A stretch of 37,453 nt of DNA from Alphaproteobacteria bacterium (GCA_017939155.1 JAGAZZ010000017.1:1-37453); one strand, 5' to 3'. Shown: positions 1 to 8,909, counted from the first letter of the stretch. Translations and numbers: made by a program. The notes: generated from the letters alone by a model not told the origin.

Positions 1-185
1 CGCACTATGAGATTTTAAGGTACGATAAATTCTTATACATTTTTTAGCGCTAATAAGTCAAGTTTAAATTACAATTTTTTTTGAAAAACCAAAGTCTAAA
101 CAAATATTTCATCAATATTTAAAAGATTTATCATCCATCGTACATTAGCCTCTGCTGCTATCGTACCTTAAAATCTCATAGTGCG
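1..185. repeat. 27-bp perfect inverted repeat enclosing a 131-bp segment
   Basis: Positions 1-27 (starting CGCACTATGAG) are repeated exactly as the reverse complement at 159-185. The left arm begins at the first base of the window, so the true repeat may be longer. The enclosed 131 bp are AT-rich and hold a promoter-like sequence that faces left. A long perfect inverted repeat around a promoter is the layout of an invertible promoter switch, but a MITE-like insertion or a hairpin artefact at a contig end would look the same. Confidence 0.7.
32..61 (-). promoter_or_regulatory. sigma70-type promoter inside the inverted repeat, firing left
   Basis: On the minus strand TTGACT (56-61) is followed after 18 bp by TATAAG (32-37). 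Transcription would start near 25, inside the left repeat arm, and leave the window. No gene inside the window is served by it. Confidence 0.45.
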
Positions 186-327
186 CAAAGCCATTTTTAT
201 CTATTATAATCAAATGTTTTCGCCATAATTTTAACTTCAAAAATTTAGAACGTACAAAGATATTATTCCCCCTGAAATTGGCAACACTAATATTGGGGAT
301 AATAAACCATACCCCTCCTAATAACAT
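145..327 (-). other. unassigned 60-codon open frame ending inside the inverted repeat
   Basis: A 60-residue frame (MLLGGVWFIIPNISVANF...) lies downstream of hsdR, and its last fifteen or so codons are the right arm of the inverted repeat. It has no convincing ribosome-binding site and no recognisable domain. It may be a gene remnant disrupted by the repeat, or chance. The stretch 186-391 holds nothing else I can identify. Confidence 0.15.
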
Positions 328-391
328 CTAAGAGAAATAACTTTTAATTAAGAACTTACAGAGTAGAGGAATAAGCACAAAACTTTAATCA

Positions 392-3300
392 TTAGACATC
401 CATAACATTATCTGTCCAAAGTTCACATTGGGCCATAACTGTTTGGACGGCATCTTCCACACCTTCTGGCGGATATTTATGTTTTTTCAAGAGTTTTTTA
501 ATCATCATACGCATTTTAGCACGAGCGGCTTCACGCTTTTGCCAGTCAATCGTTTTGTTCTTCCGCAAGGTTTCTGTTAATTCTTTGGTTATCGCAATCA
601 ATTCTTCGTTTTCATAAAAATCTTTAACAGCTTCGGGTTTGCTCAAAGCATCATAAAATGCCATTTCTTCCGCATTTAACCCCAACTCTTCCCCTTCTTG
701 CCGTGCTGTGGCTATTTGTTTGGCTAGGTTCAGTAACTCTTCAATCACTTGTTCATTTGTCAGCATTCCGTTTAAATAGCGATTCATCGCTTCTTGGATT
801 AACTCGCTAAACTTCTCGGATTTCACGACATTCGTGCGCCGATAGATGCTGATTTGCTCGGCTATCAATCTTTTTAATAATTCAACCGCCAGATTTTTCT
901 CTTTCATTTTTGAGATTTCTTCTAAAAACTTCGGGTCAAACAACGAAAATTCTTCTTTGATGTCTGAAAACAGATTAATAACGCCATCGCTTTTAATACT
1001 TTGCTTTAAAAGCTCATTTATGCGTGCATTCATCTCCGGCAACGAGATTTTTTTGTTCACTCCTGTACTTGTCAACCGCTGGGCAAGAGTACGCACTGCT
1101 TCCATAAATGCCGCCTCTATGCGTAAATTCTCCGCAACCATAGACGAACATAGCGACAAAGCTTGGCGCAATAGTAATGCTTCTTTAATATACGTCTCTT
1201 TTTGCTTTTCTTTTTCGCGGGCAATAATAAAGTTTACGGCACCGCTAATCAGTTTAGCGCGCTCAAAATCCGTTCCTGCCATAAAGCCGTTATAGTCATA
1301 ACCATGCAACAAATCTCGGCAGATACTCAATTTTTCCATAAATTTAGGATATGCGGCTTTGCTTACATCCATATCGCCATAATTTTTCCTATCCCGCAGC
1401 GTATAATCATTCATCGCTTGTTTTAAGGCACCGGCAATACCAACATAGTCCACCACTAACCCGCCTTCTTTATCTCTAAAGACACGGTTTACTCTTGCAA
1501 TCGCTTGCATTAAGTTATGCCCGCTCATCGGCTTGTAAACATACATCGTGGCAAGTGAGGGAACATCAAATCCTGTCAGCCACATATCAACAACAATAGC
1601 AATTTTTAACGGGTCGTCATTATCCTTAAATTTACGGGCAAGCTCTTCTTTGTGGCTGTTATTCCCGATAATCTGACGCCAATCTTCGGGGTCATCATTA
1701 GATGATGTCATCACAACGGCAATTTTTTCTTGCCAATTCGGGCGTAATTCTAAAATTTTCTGATATATTTTTAAAGCTATCAAACGCGAATAGGCAACAA
1801 TCATCGCTTTACCCGTTAATAAGTTAGCGCGATTGTTTTCATAGTGGTCTAAAATATCTGTTACCAATGAGTTGATGGTGCTGTCATCGCCTAAAATAGT
1901 TTCCATCTGCCCGAGCTTCTTTTTGCTCTTTTCTATCACTTCGGGGTCAGCATTATTTGCCATCAGCTCATATTCTGTGTCTATCAGGTGCAGTACTTCG
2001 GGTTTTAAATGCAGTTTAATGACGCGGCTTTCATAATAAACCGGTCTTGTTGCGCCGTCTTCTACTGCTTGTGTCATATCATAAACATCAATATAATTGC
2101 CAAACACTTCTCTCGTGCTACGGTCTTTTTCAGAAATCGGCGTGCCGGTAAAGCCAATATAGGTTGCGTTTGGCAAGCTATCGCGAATAATGCGGGCGGC
2201 ACCTTTTTTGATTTTGCCATCTTTATCCATTTTTTCGCTCAAGCCATATTGTCCGCGGTGTGCCTCATCTGCCATCACCACAATATTGCGGCGGTCGGAT
2301 AATGCTTCAGAGGTTTCTTCAAACTTTTGCATCGTGGTAAAGATAATACCGTTAACTTGTCTATCATTAAGCCAATCATATAAACCAATATCTTTTTTAG
2401 AGGTATTGTCCGTTAATTTGCGACACGTTGCCTGTATCGGCTCTTGGCGCAAAAATCCTTGACATTTGCAAAACTGCCCATACAACTGGTCATCCAAATC
2501 GTTTCTATCGGTTAAAACAACAATGGTCGGGCTATTTAAAGCCGTTTGTAACAAATGCGCATAAAACACCATAGATAAAGACTTGCCGCTCCCCTGCGTA
2601 TGCCAAAAGACGCCGCCTTTGCCATCCGTTTCGGTAGCTTTTTTCGTCGTTTCAACTGCTTTTTTAACTGCAAAATATTGATGATAGCCCGCCAAAATTT
2701 TTGCCGCCCCCTTTTGTTCGTTCGAAAAGCAGATAAAGTTCTTCAAAATGTCCAGCAATCGTGTTTTTTCAAACATTCCCCTAAAAAAGGTCTCAAACTG
2801 GGCGGGTTGCACATTTTCATAATCGCCGTCAATGGTTTTCCACTCCATAAAGCGGTCTTCGCCGGAAGTTATCGTTCCCGCTTTGGAGTGCAACAAATCG
2901 CTCATCACGCAGATAGCGTTATAAACAAACATTGAGGGGATTTCGTATTTATAATTTTGGATTTGACGGTAGGCTTCGGAAACATCGGTTTCTTCCCGCG
3001 AGGGGGATTTCAGCTCCATTAATACTAACGGCAAACCGTTGATAAACAGCAGAATGTCCGGTCTTTTATTGCTATTTTCCACAAAAGTCCACTGATTGGC
3101 GATGATAAACGAGTTGTTTTGGGGCGTTGTGTAGTCTATCAGATAAACAAGGGTGTCGCGCGGTTCGCCTTTTTCGGTATATCGCACGGAAATACCATTT
3201 TGCAGATAATCCATAAAGAGGGCATTTTTCTGCACCAGTTCGGCATTTTCAAAGTTTTTGAGTTTGAACAGCGCCTCGTTGATGGCAGCCTCTGGAAGGT

Positions 3301-3475
3301 CAGGGTTTAATTTATAAAGGCAATTTTGCAACACATCATCATACAGCGGAGAGCAAAAATCTCGCCCCTCCACCGCCGGCCCGTAAACGTGCGTATAGCC
3401 CATTTCCTGAAACAGCTCAATGATGGCGTTTTCATACGCCGCTTCAGAACAAGGATTGATGAATGTGTTGGGCAT
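392..3475 (-). CDS. hsdR: type I restriction enzyme R subunit (HsdR)
   Basis: This is the nuclease and DNA-translocating motor of a type I restriction-modification complex, 1027 residues, a normal family length. The N-terminal PD-(D/E)XK nuclease core is seen as RPDILLF...LVLMELKSP near residues 140-160. The superfamily 2 motor follows, with Walker A TQGSGKS near 290, the DEAH box in VVMADEAHRGQ, motif III GFTGTP and motif VI QAIARVNRVF. A helical C-terminus follows, as expected for HsdM/HsdS contact. I chose the ATG at 3475 (MPNTFINP): AAAGGA lies 8 nt upstream, whereas the longer frame begins at a TTG inside the preceding gene. It starts 4 nt after that gene and is last in the hsd operon. 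All key motifs are present, so it looks intact. Confidence 0.95.
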   Translation of the reverse strand: MPNTFINPCSEAAYENAIIELFQEMGYTHVYGPAVEGRDFCSPLYDDVLQNCLYKLNPDLPEAAINEALFKLKNFENAELVQKNALFMDYLQNGISVRYTEKGEPRDTLVYLIDYTTPQNNSFIIANQWTFVENSNKRPDILLFINGLPLVLMELKSPSREETDVSEAYRQIQNYKYEIPSMFVYNAICVMSDLLHSKAGTITSGEDRFMEWKTIDGDYENVQPAQFETFFRGMFEKTRLLDILKNFICFSNEQKGAAKILAGYHQYFAVKKAVETTKKATETDGKGGVFWHTQGSGKSLSMVFYAHLLQTALNSPTIVVLTDRNDLDDQLYGQFCKCQGFLRQEPIQATCRKLTDNTSKKDIGLYDWLNDRQVNGIIFTTMQKFEETSEALSDRRNIVVMADEAHRGQYGLSEKMDKDGKIKKGAARIIRDSLPNATYIGFTGTPISEKDRSTREVFGNYIDVYDMTQAVEDGATRPVYYESRVIKLHLKPEVLHLIDTEYELMANNADPEVIEKSKKKLGQMETILGDDSTINSLVTDILDHYENNRANLLTGKAMIVAYSRLIALKIYQKILELRPNWQEKIAVVMTSSNDDPEDWRQIIGNNSHKEELARKFKDNDDPLKIAIVVDMWLTGFDVPSLATMYVYKPMSGHNLMQAIARVNRVFRDKEGGLVVDYVGIAGALKQAMNDYTLRDRKNYGDMDVSKAAYPKFMEKLSICRDLLHGYDYNGFMAGTDFERAKLISGAVNFIIAREKEKQKETYIKEALLLRQALSLCSSMVAENLRIEAAFMEAVRTLAQRLTSTGVNKKISLPEMNARINELLKQSIKSDGVINLFSDIKEEFSLFDPKFLEEISKMKEKNLAVELLKRLIAEQISIYRRTNVVKSEKFSELIQEAMNRYLNGMLTNEQVIEELLNLAKQIATARQEGEELGLNAEEMAFYDALSKPEAVKDFYENEELIAITKELTETLRKNKTIDWQKREAARAKMRMMIKKLLKKHKYPPEGVEDAVQTVMAQCELWTDNVMDV

Positions 3476-3479
3476 GGGG

Positions 3480-3818
3480 TTAGTCCTTTTGTTTCTGTTT
3501 TTTATCAATGTATTCAGGATAAAATGGAATTGAAAATTTTATACGAGAAGCATTTTCTGTCATACAACTATCTTCTTTGCCAATTCCTGCGTTCAAAACT
3601 TTAATTCCAATCTTTCCTCCTGATTTCTCGTTATTTGTTTCTGATGTTGTTATGGCAATATCAAAATCTATTTTATGTGCAGATGTATTTAAATTTTGGG
3701 CAAAATCTGGAGCTATTGGGTTCTTATTAGAATATGGGCTATTGTGTTTAGTCTTTAAATCTTGTGTTGCCTCTATAATGTCTGACACTGATTGTTCAAT
3801 AAAATCTTTTAGTTCCAT
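3480..3818 (-). CDS. small unknown protein between hsdS and hsdR
   Basis: The 112-residue protein begins MELKDFIEQSVSDIIEA, a predicted amphipathic helix. A linker follows, then a beta-rich half with a KSGGKIGIKVLNAGIG stretch and a C-terminal RIKFSIPFYP strand. This helix plus small beta-sandwich plan resembles small proteins that travel with trypsin-like proteases or defence genes (the 'trypco2' style of domain), but the match is by impression only. It has a very strong ribosome-binding site (AGGAGG, 4 nt before the ATG), starts 12 nt after hsdS and ends 4 nt before hsdR, so it is clearly translated with the operon. Its role is unknown; an accessory or regulator of the restriction system is a reasonable guess. 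Confidence 0.75.
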   Translation of the reverse strand: MELKDFIEQSVSDIIEATQDLKTKHNSPYSNKNPIAPDFAQNLNTSAHKIDFDIAITTSETNNEKSGGKIGIKVLNAGIGKEDSCMTENASRIKFSIPFYPEYIDKKQKQKD

Positions 3819-3830
3819 TGTACCTCCTAG

Positions 3831-5048
3831 TTATAAATTGATAGCATTATCAGCAATTTCTTTTGAAATGTCAACTTGTGAAACATCAATTTCTCCATTC
3901 ATCAGTTTTGGAAGGAGAGTGTCACGAAGTTGAACTAGACGAGTATTTTCTTCGTGTTTATTACGAATTAAATCAAATAGAGGCTGAATAGTTTTATTAA
4001 AACGATTCATTATATTTCCACTCGGTATCGTTACAGATAATGCCTTTAAATTTGCTTGATTAATTTTGGGTTGAACTGCGCCTGTTACAATATTTTTTAC
4101 ATTCTTCTGCTTAAAAAATAAATATAGACTTTCCACATCAAAGCCGTTCTTTCCTCTCATAATATGTGCATGATTATTAACCCAAAATTTTCCCCAAACA
4201 TACTGTAATATAGGAAATCCTTGGTCATCTATAACTGTTCCATCTTCGCCCAGCAATAAATATTTTCCATCAAAAATATACTCATCTACATAGTCCATTA
4301 GCGATGTAGCACCATAATAAGGATAAAGTTTTGCCATTTTTTCTCGTTGATTGCTAGATAAAGGAATCCGCTTTGAATCATACAGTTCTATAATTTCATC
4401 AACTATTCCTATCTTCCAATCAGTTGGCATTGTGCCGCCGAAGGGTTCAAAGTCTATAAACCAAGATTTGAAAAGGGCTTGAGCCTGTTGTTCAAGGTTT
4501 TGGTTTATTTTGTTGTTCAGCTCAATCTTATCATCCAACGCACTCAACACTCCAGCTATTTTCTTTTGGATTGTTAGAGGAGGAAGAAGAATTACAAATT
4601 CTTTTAATGGATTTATAAATAAACATTGCTGAACAGCCCCTTCTGCAGAATGTTGTAAAAGTTTTTTATTATTATTTAGACTATAAAATAAAAATTCAGA
4701 AATTATATAATCTTTATTAGGTTTAAAAATTGCTACACTTCTTTGAAATTCATAATTAGGAAAATCATCTTTTATAACTGCAGTTTCCCCAATTGTTCCC
4801 ACCGACGACAGCAACACATCTCCTCTGGAAGTCTTTGTTCTTTTTCTAAGATTTTGCAAAGTAGTTTCATCTATTCTTCTTTCATCTTTTCCTATTACTA
4901 TCTGTCCATTTTTTATGTTTTTACAACTTAAAAGATAATATTCACCGCACACACAATCTTTTACTGTATTATGAACACCGTCTGTAATTTGATGACAAAC
5001 ATCACCTAATTTAACTTTTTGCCAATTTTTTGTTTTATTACTTGCCAT
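3831..5048 (-). CDS. hsdS: type I restriction-modification specificity subunit (HsdS)
   Basis: HsdS selects the bipartite target sequence for HsdM and HsdR. The 405 residues show the classic plan: a first target-recognition domain (about 10-150, beginning WQKVKLGDV), a central conserved helix (PPLTIQKKIAGVLSALDDKI, then a KINQNLEQQAQALFKSWF stretch), a second target-recognition domain (about 210-340, starting MPTDWKIG) and a C-terminal helix (LVQLRDTLLPKLMNGEI). The ATG at 5048 is preferred over a TTG one codon upstream. It overlaps the end of the upstream membrane-protein gene by 11 bp, suggesting translational coupling. Both recognition domains look complete, and I see no second hsdS copy or recombination cassette in the window. 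Confidence 0.93.
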   Translation of the reverse strand: MASNKTKNWQKVKLGDVCHQITDGVHNTVKDCVCGEYYLLSCKNIKNGQIVIGKDERRIDETTLQNLRKRTKTSRGDVLLSSVGTIGETAVIKDDFPNYEFQRSVAIFKPNKDYIISEFLFYSLNNNKKLLQHSAEGAVQQCLFINPLKEFVILLPPLTIQKKIAGVLSALDDKIELNNKINQNLEQQAQALFKSWFIDFEPFGGTMPTDWKIGIVDEIIELYDSKRIPLSSNQREKMAKLYPYYGATSLMDYVDEYIFDGKYLLLGEDGTVIDDQGFPILQYVWGKFWVNNHAHIMRGKNGFDVESLYLFFKQKNVKNIVTGAVQPKINQANLKALSVTIPSGNIMNRFNKTIQPLFDLIRNKHEENTRLVQLRDTLLPKLMNGEIDVSQVDISKEIADNAINL

Positions 5049-6153
5049 CAATTACGTCTTCCCTAATAACTTTTTTAACTCTTCCTGAAATGAATAATCC
5101 TCTTAATTTATCTAATATTGTTTCAATTAACGTTGTATTATCTTTTCCAATACAATCGCTTGGGTCTTTTTTGATAGCTTCTAACAGCACTTCTTCCATC
5201 TTATCTGAAGCTTTAAAATCGTAAACACTATTTTTAAATGCAACATAAGTTTCCATAACTTTTTGTTTATGATTATAGAGCTCAAAGAGCTTGTCTCTTG
5301 TATTAATCTTTCTTTGAAAAAACCAAGCTAGCCAAATCATAGGAATAGTTAAAGCTAAATCTTTATACGTGTCATTATTACCCAAAACGATAAGAAGATA
5401 AGAAAAAGTCAATACTACAAGAGAAAGCATAAACCCTGTATATAAAAAGAAGCCAGTATGGAATGCTCTTTTAAAGAGCCATAAAAGCCAATAATATGCA
5501 TTAGAAAAATACCGAATACACCTATTTTTAGAACGACTAAATTTCATTTTAGGTTTAGGAGCGCAATATCTATTTTTAGCTTCAAGGTATTGCTTACCTA
5601 GCTCTACTGTTGAAATATCGCTCATCATGTTTTGAGCATCTGCTTCTAATTTGCTCAATTTCTTCTCTAAATCATCAACCTTTTTAATATTATCTGTTAT
5701 ACTGCTGTTTCTATCACTTATATTCATAAGTTTTCTAAACTTCTCATCAATCCCAGCAAGCTTTTCTTCCGCTCGTGCTTCATATAATTTAGGACGCTCT
5801 ATTAATCTATTTACTTGATTTTCCAGATTATTTAATCTTTCCAACTGAGCAATATCGGACAAATCAGAATTTCTAGACGCATTTTTTCTTACATATAATC
5901 CCTTTATACCTGCTAATCCTCCCAATACATCACTTCTTTGACGAGGTGTCAGCTCATCCAAAACCACTTCTTCTAGATGTGAATATTTACTGTAATACAA
6001 ACCATTATTTACACTAATACCACTTGATAAATCTCTTTTTATTTTTTTTCTTAATTGTTCCAATTCTTGTTCTGTATTCATTCCCGCATAAGGCAATAAA
6101 ACAGCAATTTTATAGAGAAGCTCTTGCAATTCATTTCTTTCGTATTCATTCAT
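5038..6153 (-). CDS. coiled-coil two-TM membrane protein inside the hsd operon
   Basis: This 371-residue protein has no family I can name. Residues 1-90 are mixed helical with a DELTPRQRSDVLGGLAG segment. Residues about 100-195 are strongly coiled-coil (NLENQVNRLIERP, KKVDDLEKKLSKLEADAQ). Two hydrophobic segments follow at about 235-260 (FFLYTGFMLSLVVLTFSYLL) and 268-282 (LALTIPMIWLAWFF). A short cytosolic tail carries a conserved-looking YNHKQKVMETYVAF stretch. Coiled coil, TM pair, then cytosolic helix recalls two-TM effectors of bacterial immunity, but this is inference. It overlaps hsdS by 11 bp, yet 125 bp separate it from the MNT gene, with a possible own promoter. GGAG lies 10 nt before the ATG. 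Confidence 0.8.
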   Translation of the reverse strand: MNEYERNELQELLYKIAVLLPYAGMNTEQELEQLRKKIKRDLSSGISVNNGLYYSKYSHLEEVVLDELTPRQRSDVLGGLAGIKGLYVRKNASRNSDLSDIAQLERLNNLENQVNRLIERPKLYEARAEEKLAGIDEKFRKLMNISDRNSSITDNIKKVDDLEKKLSKLEADAQNMMSDISTVELGKQYLEAKNRYCAPKPKMKFSRSKNRCIRYFSNAYYWLLWLFKRAFHTGFFLYTGFMLSLVVLTFSYLLIVLGNNDTYKDLALTIPMIWLAWFFQRKINTRDKLFELYNHKQKVMETYVAFKNSVYDFKASDKMEEVLLEAIKKDPSDCIGKDNTTLIETILDKLRGLFISGRVKKVIREDVIDGK

Positions 6154-6190
6154 TTAATAGTCTCCAAGTTTTATTTTATCATTTGATACG

Positions 6191-6219
6191 ATTCTACACC
6201 ATAAATTTCCGCCCTACAA
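6191..6219 (-). promoter_or_regulatory. possible internal promoter before the membrane-protein gene
   Basis: Minus strand TTGTAG (6214-6219), 17 bp, TAGAAT (6191-6196). The -35 match is poor and the -10 match good. It lies in the only sizeable gap of the hsd operon (6154-6278), so the membrane protein, hsdS and hsdR could be expressed apart from hsdM. Confidence 0.3.
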
Positions 6220-6278
6220 ATAAAAACAAGATTTAATTACCAACTAATTTACGGATATAGATAAAATTTCGTTTCAAA

Positions 6279-6590
6279 TCATACATTTCCGATTTTTTTA
6301 TACCCCACAATGTCTTTTTCTATCAGCTTATAAAACTCCGGGGTGAGGTTATGGTAGTCGGAGAAGTTGACGATGTATGGCAGGTGGCTTTGGTCAAATT
6401 TTCCTTTGAGTTCGGTTAAGATAGAAAGCGGCATTGGCGCATTGCCTTTTATCAACACATCTAAATCTGATGTTTTGCAGAAGTTCCCTTTCACGCGCGA
6501 GCCATAGTAATAAAAAGCATAAGTATCGGCGTATGCGTCTAAAATTTCTTCAATAATCTGTTGCTCTTGGGGTGTTATGCCTACGACCAT
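6279..6590 (-). CDS. MNT-family nucleotidyltransferase (antitoxin-like)
   Basis: This minimal nucleotidyltransferase has 103 residues. The pol-beta fold signature is plain: GSRVKG at 30-35 and SDLD at 41-44, the latter supplying the first catalytic aspartates (D42, D44). MNT proteins of this size pair with HEPN partners. In characterised HEPN/MNT modules the MNT protein acts as antitoxin by adding AMP to the HEPN toxin. Its ATG overlaps the HEPN stop codon (TAATG), so the two are co-translated. Its place between hsdM and hsdS suggests a guard or helper module of the restriction system. The family call is secure; the antitoxin role here is inferred. Confidence 0.9.
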   Translation of the reverse strand: MVVGITPQEQQIIEEILDAYADTYAFYYYGSRVKGNFCKTSDLDVLIKGNAPMPLSILTELKGKFDQSHLPYIVNFSDYHNLTPEFYKLIEKDIVGYKKIGNV

Positions 6591-7006
6591 TACGCCCCCA
6601 GTGCTTTTTTAAGGTGTTCATACAAAAACTCGCAATCTTTAACCAGGTCATCAATCACGCTTAACAACTCCTCGGCTTTTTTCTGATTATACTCGTGGCT
6701 GGTGTCATTGCGGCGGTCATAATATTCGCGCCACTTCTCCCAAGAGGAAATAAAACCATACCCTTCCATAAAACGGAAAATATTATTCATGGTCAGCTCG
6801 GTGTCGCTTTTGCCATATTCAAGTTTGAGATATTTCTTCATTATTTTCCATGCGGTTTCAACCGTATATTCATAGCGTTTTACACATGCATCCGCTATAT
6901 ATTCCTTCATTTTGACGTCTTTTGCGGCCTTAAAATCTTTCGTACACGTTTTTAAGGTATCAATACATTTTGCCAAATTTGATATATCTAATTCTGTCTT
7001 ATTCAT
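6590..7006 (-). CDS. HEPN-domain protein (partner of the MNT gene)
   Basis: The 138-residue all-helical protein is of the HI0074 / 'nucleotidyltransferase substrate-binding' HEPN type. The HEPN active-site motif R-x4-H is present as R99-N-D-T-S-H104, within YYDRRNDTSHEY. The helix TVETAWKIMKKYL is typical of the family. HEPN proteins are often RNases held inactive by their MNT partner, and because the motif is intact this copy may be an active toxin. It starts 13 nt after hsdM with AAGGAG 6 nt before the ATG, and runs into the MNT gene with a 1-base overlap. It is therefore expressed with the modification subunit. Confidence 0.9.
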   Translation of the reverse strand: MNKTELDISNLAKCIDTLKTCTKDFKAAKDVKMKEYIADACVKRYEYTVETAWKIMKKYLKLEYGKSDTELTMNNIFRFMEGYGFISSWEKWREYYDRRNDTSHEYNQKKAEELLSVIDDLVKDCEFLYEHLKKALGA

Positions 7007-7019
7007 TTTCTTCTCCTTG

Positions 7020-8528
7020 TTAAATTTTCCACCCTATCGCTTTGAGCTTGTCTTTGATTTCCTCTTGAAGCGAATCGGATTGTTTGAATAGGTCGGAAAG
7101 CTCGGTTGTTAGGCGTTTCATTTTGTCTTCAAAAGGTTCGCCGTCGTCTTGCTGTTCTTCTATGCCGACATAGCGTCCGGGGGTTAAGATGTAATCTTGT
7201 GCGGCGATTTCTTTGGTGGTGGCGACAGCGCAGAAGCCTTTAACGTCTTCCTGTTTTCCCTCTTGAAAGGCGGTGAAGGTGTCTGCTATCTTTTTAATAT
7301 CCGCGTCGCTGAAATCACGGTGTTTGCGGTCTACCATATAGCCCATCTTGCGCGCGTCAATAAACACCGTGCTCCCTTTTTGCGGTTTATTTTTGCTGAT
7401 AAACCATAGAGTTACGGGAATAGTGACGCTATAAAACAGTTGAGGTGGAAGGGCGATTATCCCCTCTATCAAGTCATCTTCAATAATCCTTTTTCTGATT
7501 TCTCCCTCACCGCTGGTTTGAGTGGATAGTGCACCATTTGCTAACACTAAACCGATTTTACCTGAAGGTGCTAAGTGGTGTATCATATGTTGAATCCACG
7601 CGTAGTTGGCGTTTCCTGCCGGAGGAATGCCATATTTCCAGCGGATGTCGTCCTGCAATTTGTCTTGTCCCCAATTTGAAAGATTAAACGGCGGGTTCGC
7701 CATTATGAAGTCTGCTTTTAATTGCGGGTGCAAATCATTAAAAAAGGTATCTGCTTGATAAGGTCCGAAATCCGCGTCTATGCCACGGATTGCCATATTC
7801 ATTTTTGCCATTTTCCAAGTATCGGCGTTTGATTCTTGCCCATAAACAGAAATACGGTTACGATTGCCGCTGTGTGCCTGCAAGAACTTAACCGACTGTA
7901 CGAACATCCCGCCAGAACCGCAGCAAGGGTCATACACGCGGCAATTATCAAACGGCTTTAACACCTCAACAATCGTCTTCACAATGCTTGATGGTGTATA
8001 GAACTCACCGCCTTTTGTTCCTTCGTATGCGGCAAACTGGGCGATGCAATATTCATACGTACGCCCGAGGAGGTCTTTGTCTTCATCTGTGCCGGACATA
8101 TCAATATTATTGGTAAACAAGTCCACCACGCGCCCTAACACGCGCTTGTCCAAATCTTGATTAGCATAGTTTTTAGGCAAAACATTTTTTAGCACTTTAT
8201 TTTCAGCTTCAATAGCACGCATGGCTTCATCAATAACAATGCCAATTTCAGGCGTATGCGCGGCGGCGGCAATTGTGCTCCAACGGGCAGGCTCGGGCAC
8301 ATAAAAAATATTTTCCATTGTGTAAGCGTCTTTGTCATCCTCAAACCCTTCGCCTTCCGCAACAAGCTGATTATACCGCTTTTCAAACGCAAAGGATATA
8401 TAACGCAAAAAAATCAGCCCGACGATGACCTTGCGATAATCCGCAGCGGGAATATGCCCCCATAATTCGCACGCCGCTTCCCAAATCTGTTTCTCAAACC
8501 CAATGTTTGCGTTGTTTTTTGTCGCCAT
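7020..8528 (-). CDS. hsdM: type I restriction-modification methyltransferase subunit (HsdM)
   Basis: HsdM is the N6-adenine methyltransferase of the type I complex. The 502 residues begin with the helical N-terminal domain (FEKQIWEAACELWGHI). The catalytic domain follows, with TKGGEFYTPSSIV near 171-183, SAM-binding motif I DPCCGSGG at 200-207 and the N6-adenine motif IV NPPF at 278-281. The length is normal and all motifs are intact. It is the first gene of the operon, so methylation capacity would be made before the nuclease. AGGAG lies about 12 nt before the ATG. Upstream (8546-8600) is very AT-rich and holds TTGACT on the minus strand (8592-8597), but no good -10 at the right distance. 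Confidence 0.95.
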   Translation of the reverse strand: MATKNNANIGFEKQIWEAACELWGHIPAADYRKVIVGLIFLRYISFAFEKRYNQLVAEGEGFEDDKDAYTMENIFYVPEPARWSTIAAAAHTPEIGIVIDEAMRAIEAENKVLKNVLPKNYANQDLDKRVLGRVVDLFTNNIDMSGTDEDKDLLGRTYEYCIAQFAAYEGTKGGEFYTPSSIVKTIVEVLKPFDNCRVYDPCCGSGGMFVQSVKFLQAHSGNRNRISVYGQESNADTWKMAKMNMAIRGIDADFGPYQADTFFNDLHPQLKADFIMANPPFNLSNWGQDKLQDDIRWKYGIPPAGNANYAWIQHMIHHLAPSGKIGLVLANGALSTQTSGEGEIRKRIIEDDLIEGIIALPPQLFYSVTIPVTLWFISKNKPQKGSTVFIDARKMGYMVDRKHRDFSDADIKKIADTFTAFQEGKQEDVKGFCAVATTKEIAAQDYILTPGRYVGIEEQQDDGEPFEDKMKRLTTELSDLFKQSDSLQEEIKDKLKAIGWKI

Positions 8529-8655
8529 ACCTATCTCTTCTCCTATGATATAAAATAAAATTTATTTTAGGATATTAATATTATAAAGAAAAGTCAAAGA
8601 AAATATACGTCCATACACTTGTCCCTTATTTTGACGATGAACTTCATTATTTAAA

Positions 8656-8680
8656 ACAAAAAAACGCCACAAGGGCGTAT
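8656..8680 (-). terminator. Rho-independent terminator after the CAT tRNA
   Basis: On the minus strand a 5-bp stem ACGCC/GGCGT with a five-base loop is followed by a T run, about 12 nt beyond the tRNA CCA end. Confidence 0.65.
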
Positions 8681-8691
8681 TTTTGTTTTAA

Positions 8692-8768
8692 TGGTGGGTT
8701 CTGTAGGACTCGAACCTACGACCAGACCGTTATGAGCGGCCGGCTCTAACCAACTGAGCTAAGAACCC
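8692..8768 (-). tRNA. tRNA with anticodon CAT (Ile2 or elongator Met)
   Basis: The 77-nt gene folds as a full cloverleaf: acceptor GGGTTCT/AGAACCC, D arm with AGCTCAGTTGGTTAGAGC, anticodon loop CTCATAA, T loop TTCGAGT and an encoded CCA (8692-8694). The anticodon is CAT. The loop and the TGGTCG variable region resemble tRNA-Ile2, whose C34 becomes lysidine, somewhat more than elongator Met, but sequence inspection alone cannot settle it. It lacks initiator features. Confidence 0.93.
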
Positions 8769-8858
8769 ATCGACACACCATACATAAGCCAAATATTTTC
8801 CTCAGTCAAGCATAATTTTTAACTCTGCAAAGATTTTTTATCCTCACCACCTATTCAT

Positions 8859-8887
8859 AAAAAAAGAAGCGGGTCTGCCCCGCTCCT
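8859..8887 (-). terminator. terminator of the division cluster after ftsZ
   Basis: On the minus strand AGCGGG - GCAGA - CCCGCT is followed by TTCTTTTTTT, about 25 nt after the ftsZ stop. It ends the mraY-to-ftsZ transcription unit. Confidence 0.85.
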
Positions 8888-8909
8888 TGTCAAACTTTGC
8901 AAAAAAAGC

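Noticed and set aside
3476-3508. Longer hsdR start at a TTG inside the preceding gene
   Set aside because: The ATG at 3475 has AAAGGA at good spacing, while the TTG lacks one and would overlap the upstream ORF by 29 bp.
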